Assembly: GCF_002940685.1 (NCBI RefSeq)
Contig: NZ_PNFP01000011.1
Span: 241,374 to 305,373 of the forward strand
Source: Ensifer adhaerens
GTDB lineage: Bacteria; Pseudomonadota; Alphaproteobacteria; Rhizobiales; Rhizobiaceae
DNA length: 64,000 nt
Direction: 5' to 3'
In this document: piece after piece, positions 63,897 through 64,000 of the stretch
How the letters are laid out: each line of letters opens with the position of its first letter
Numbering within the stretch: the stretch's first letter is position 1
Translations under genes and position numbers: made by a program
Notes under the pieces: model-generated
Databases searched by the model: none
Seen by the model: only the letters and a program-made list of their open reading frames with translations
What the model was told of the DNA's origin: nothing

Positions 63897-64000
63897 GTGA
63901 CGGAGCGACGCAATGGGAACCGGTGGCGATTTCGCCAGCCGAGTGTTTTGCCTGGATTTGGATTGTCGCTCGGGATCACGCTGAGCTGGCTGGTTCTGAT
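63897..64000 (+). CDS. cysT: Sulfate/thiosulfate ABC transporter permease CysT, N-terminal fragment
   Basis: Runs off the right edge; about 34 codons are visible from GTG 63897. RFRQPSVLPGFGLSLGITLS closely matches the start of CysT/CysU permeases (basic residues, then LPGF-x-LSLG and the first membrane helix). The frame is open from 63855. Position after the sulfonate genes supports a sulfur-uptake role. The exact start is uncertain because the only GAGG-like site is 11 bp upstream. Confidence 0.72.
   Translation, partial: MTERRNGNRWRFRQPSVLPGFGLSLGITLSWLVL

Overview
The window is dense, high-GC DNA, mostly single-copy metabolic, transport and regulatory genes with short spacers. Gene content points to an alphaproteobacterium of the Rhizobiaceae, most like Ensifer/Sinorhizobium: NirK/NirV/NnrR plus pseudoazurin, an ExsH-like RTX glycanase, a dadR/alr/dadA locus, BA14K and RHH_4 proteins, and a palindromic intergenic repeat of a type I remember from rhizobia. 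No rRNA, tRNA, CRISPR, transposase or phage gene was seen. The accessory flavour (denitrification, sulfonate use, several efflux systems) would fit a chromid or large plasmid, but the sequence does not prove this.

Layout. 1-2.4 kb: 3' end of nirK, then nirV and an NnrR-type regulator. 3-9.2 kb: LysR regulators with small transporters (YdcZ-type DMT, an SMR pump, a TSUP permease) and a GNAT enzyme. 9.3-13.7 kb: an RND efflux pair. 14-16.8 kb: a ferredoxin-type reductase and a TerC/CBS membrane protein. 17.1-19.8 kb: a minus-strand operon of ECF sigma factor, anti-sigma factor, Bax-inhibitor-1 protein and DUF2076 protein. 20-26.4 kb: a NIPSNAP/TetR pair with twin operators, a secreted GH16 glycanase, and D-alanine catabolism (alr-dadA with a divergent Lrp-type regulator). 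26.7-31.2 kb: a MacA-MacB-NodT tripartite exporter. 31.4-41.6 kb: gdhA, an epimerase, msrA, a hydrolase-OsmC fusion, a DJ-1/PfpI protein, an EamA transporter, a broken LysR gene, and an Rrf2/epoxide-hydrolase pair. 42-44.6 kb: a SulP transporter overlapping a PPK2 polyphosphate kinase gene. 44.8-50.7 kb: a cNMP-binding patatin, a membrane-anchored AraC regulator, a secreted hydrolase and an MgtC-like protein. 50.8-51.2 kb: pseudoazurin. 51.4-54.9 kb: a MarR regulator with a Cys cluster heading an AhpD-like / redoxin / amidotransferase / MOSC gene set. 54.9-64 kb: a sulfonate-sulfur region (SsuD monooxygenase, flavin reductase, TauABC-type importer, two related FAD/NAD(P)-binding proteins) that ends in the first codons of a sulfate permease gene (cysT).

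How it fits together. NirK at the left edge and pseudoazurin at 51 kb form a plausible electron-transfer pair. Pseudoazurin carries an FNR/NnrR-type box upstream, so the regulator at 1.7-2.4 kb may control it. The right end is a coherent sulfur-scavenging region: import, desulfonation and sulfate uptake, with a recurring AT-rich palindrome in its promoters. The least explained gene sets are the MarR Cys-cluster locus, the sigma/anti-sigma/BI-1/DUF2076 operon and the paired FAD/NAD(P)-binding proteins around SsuD.
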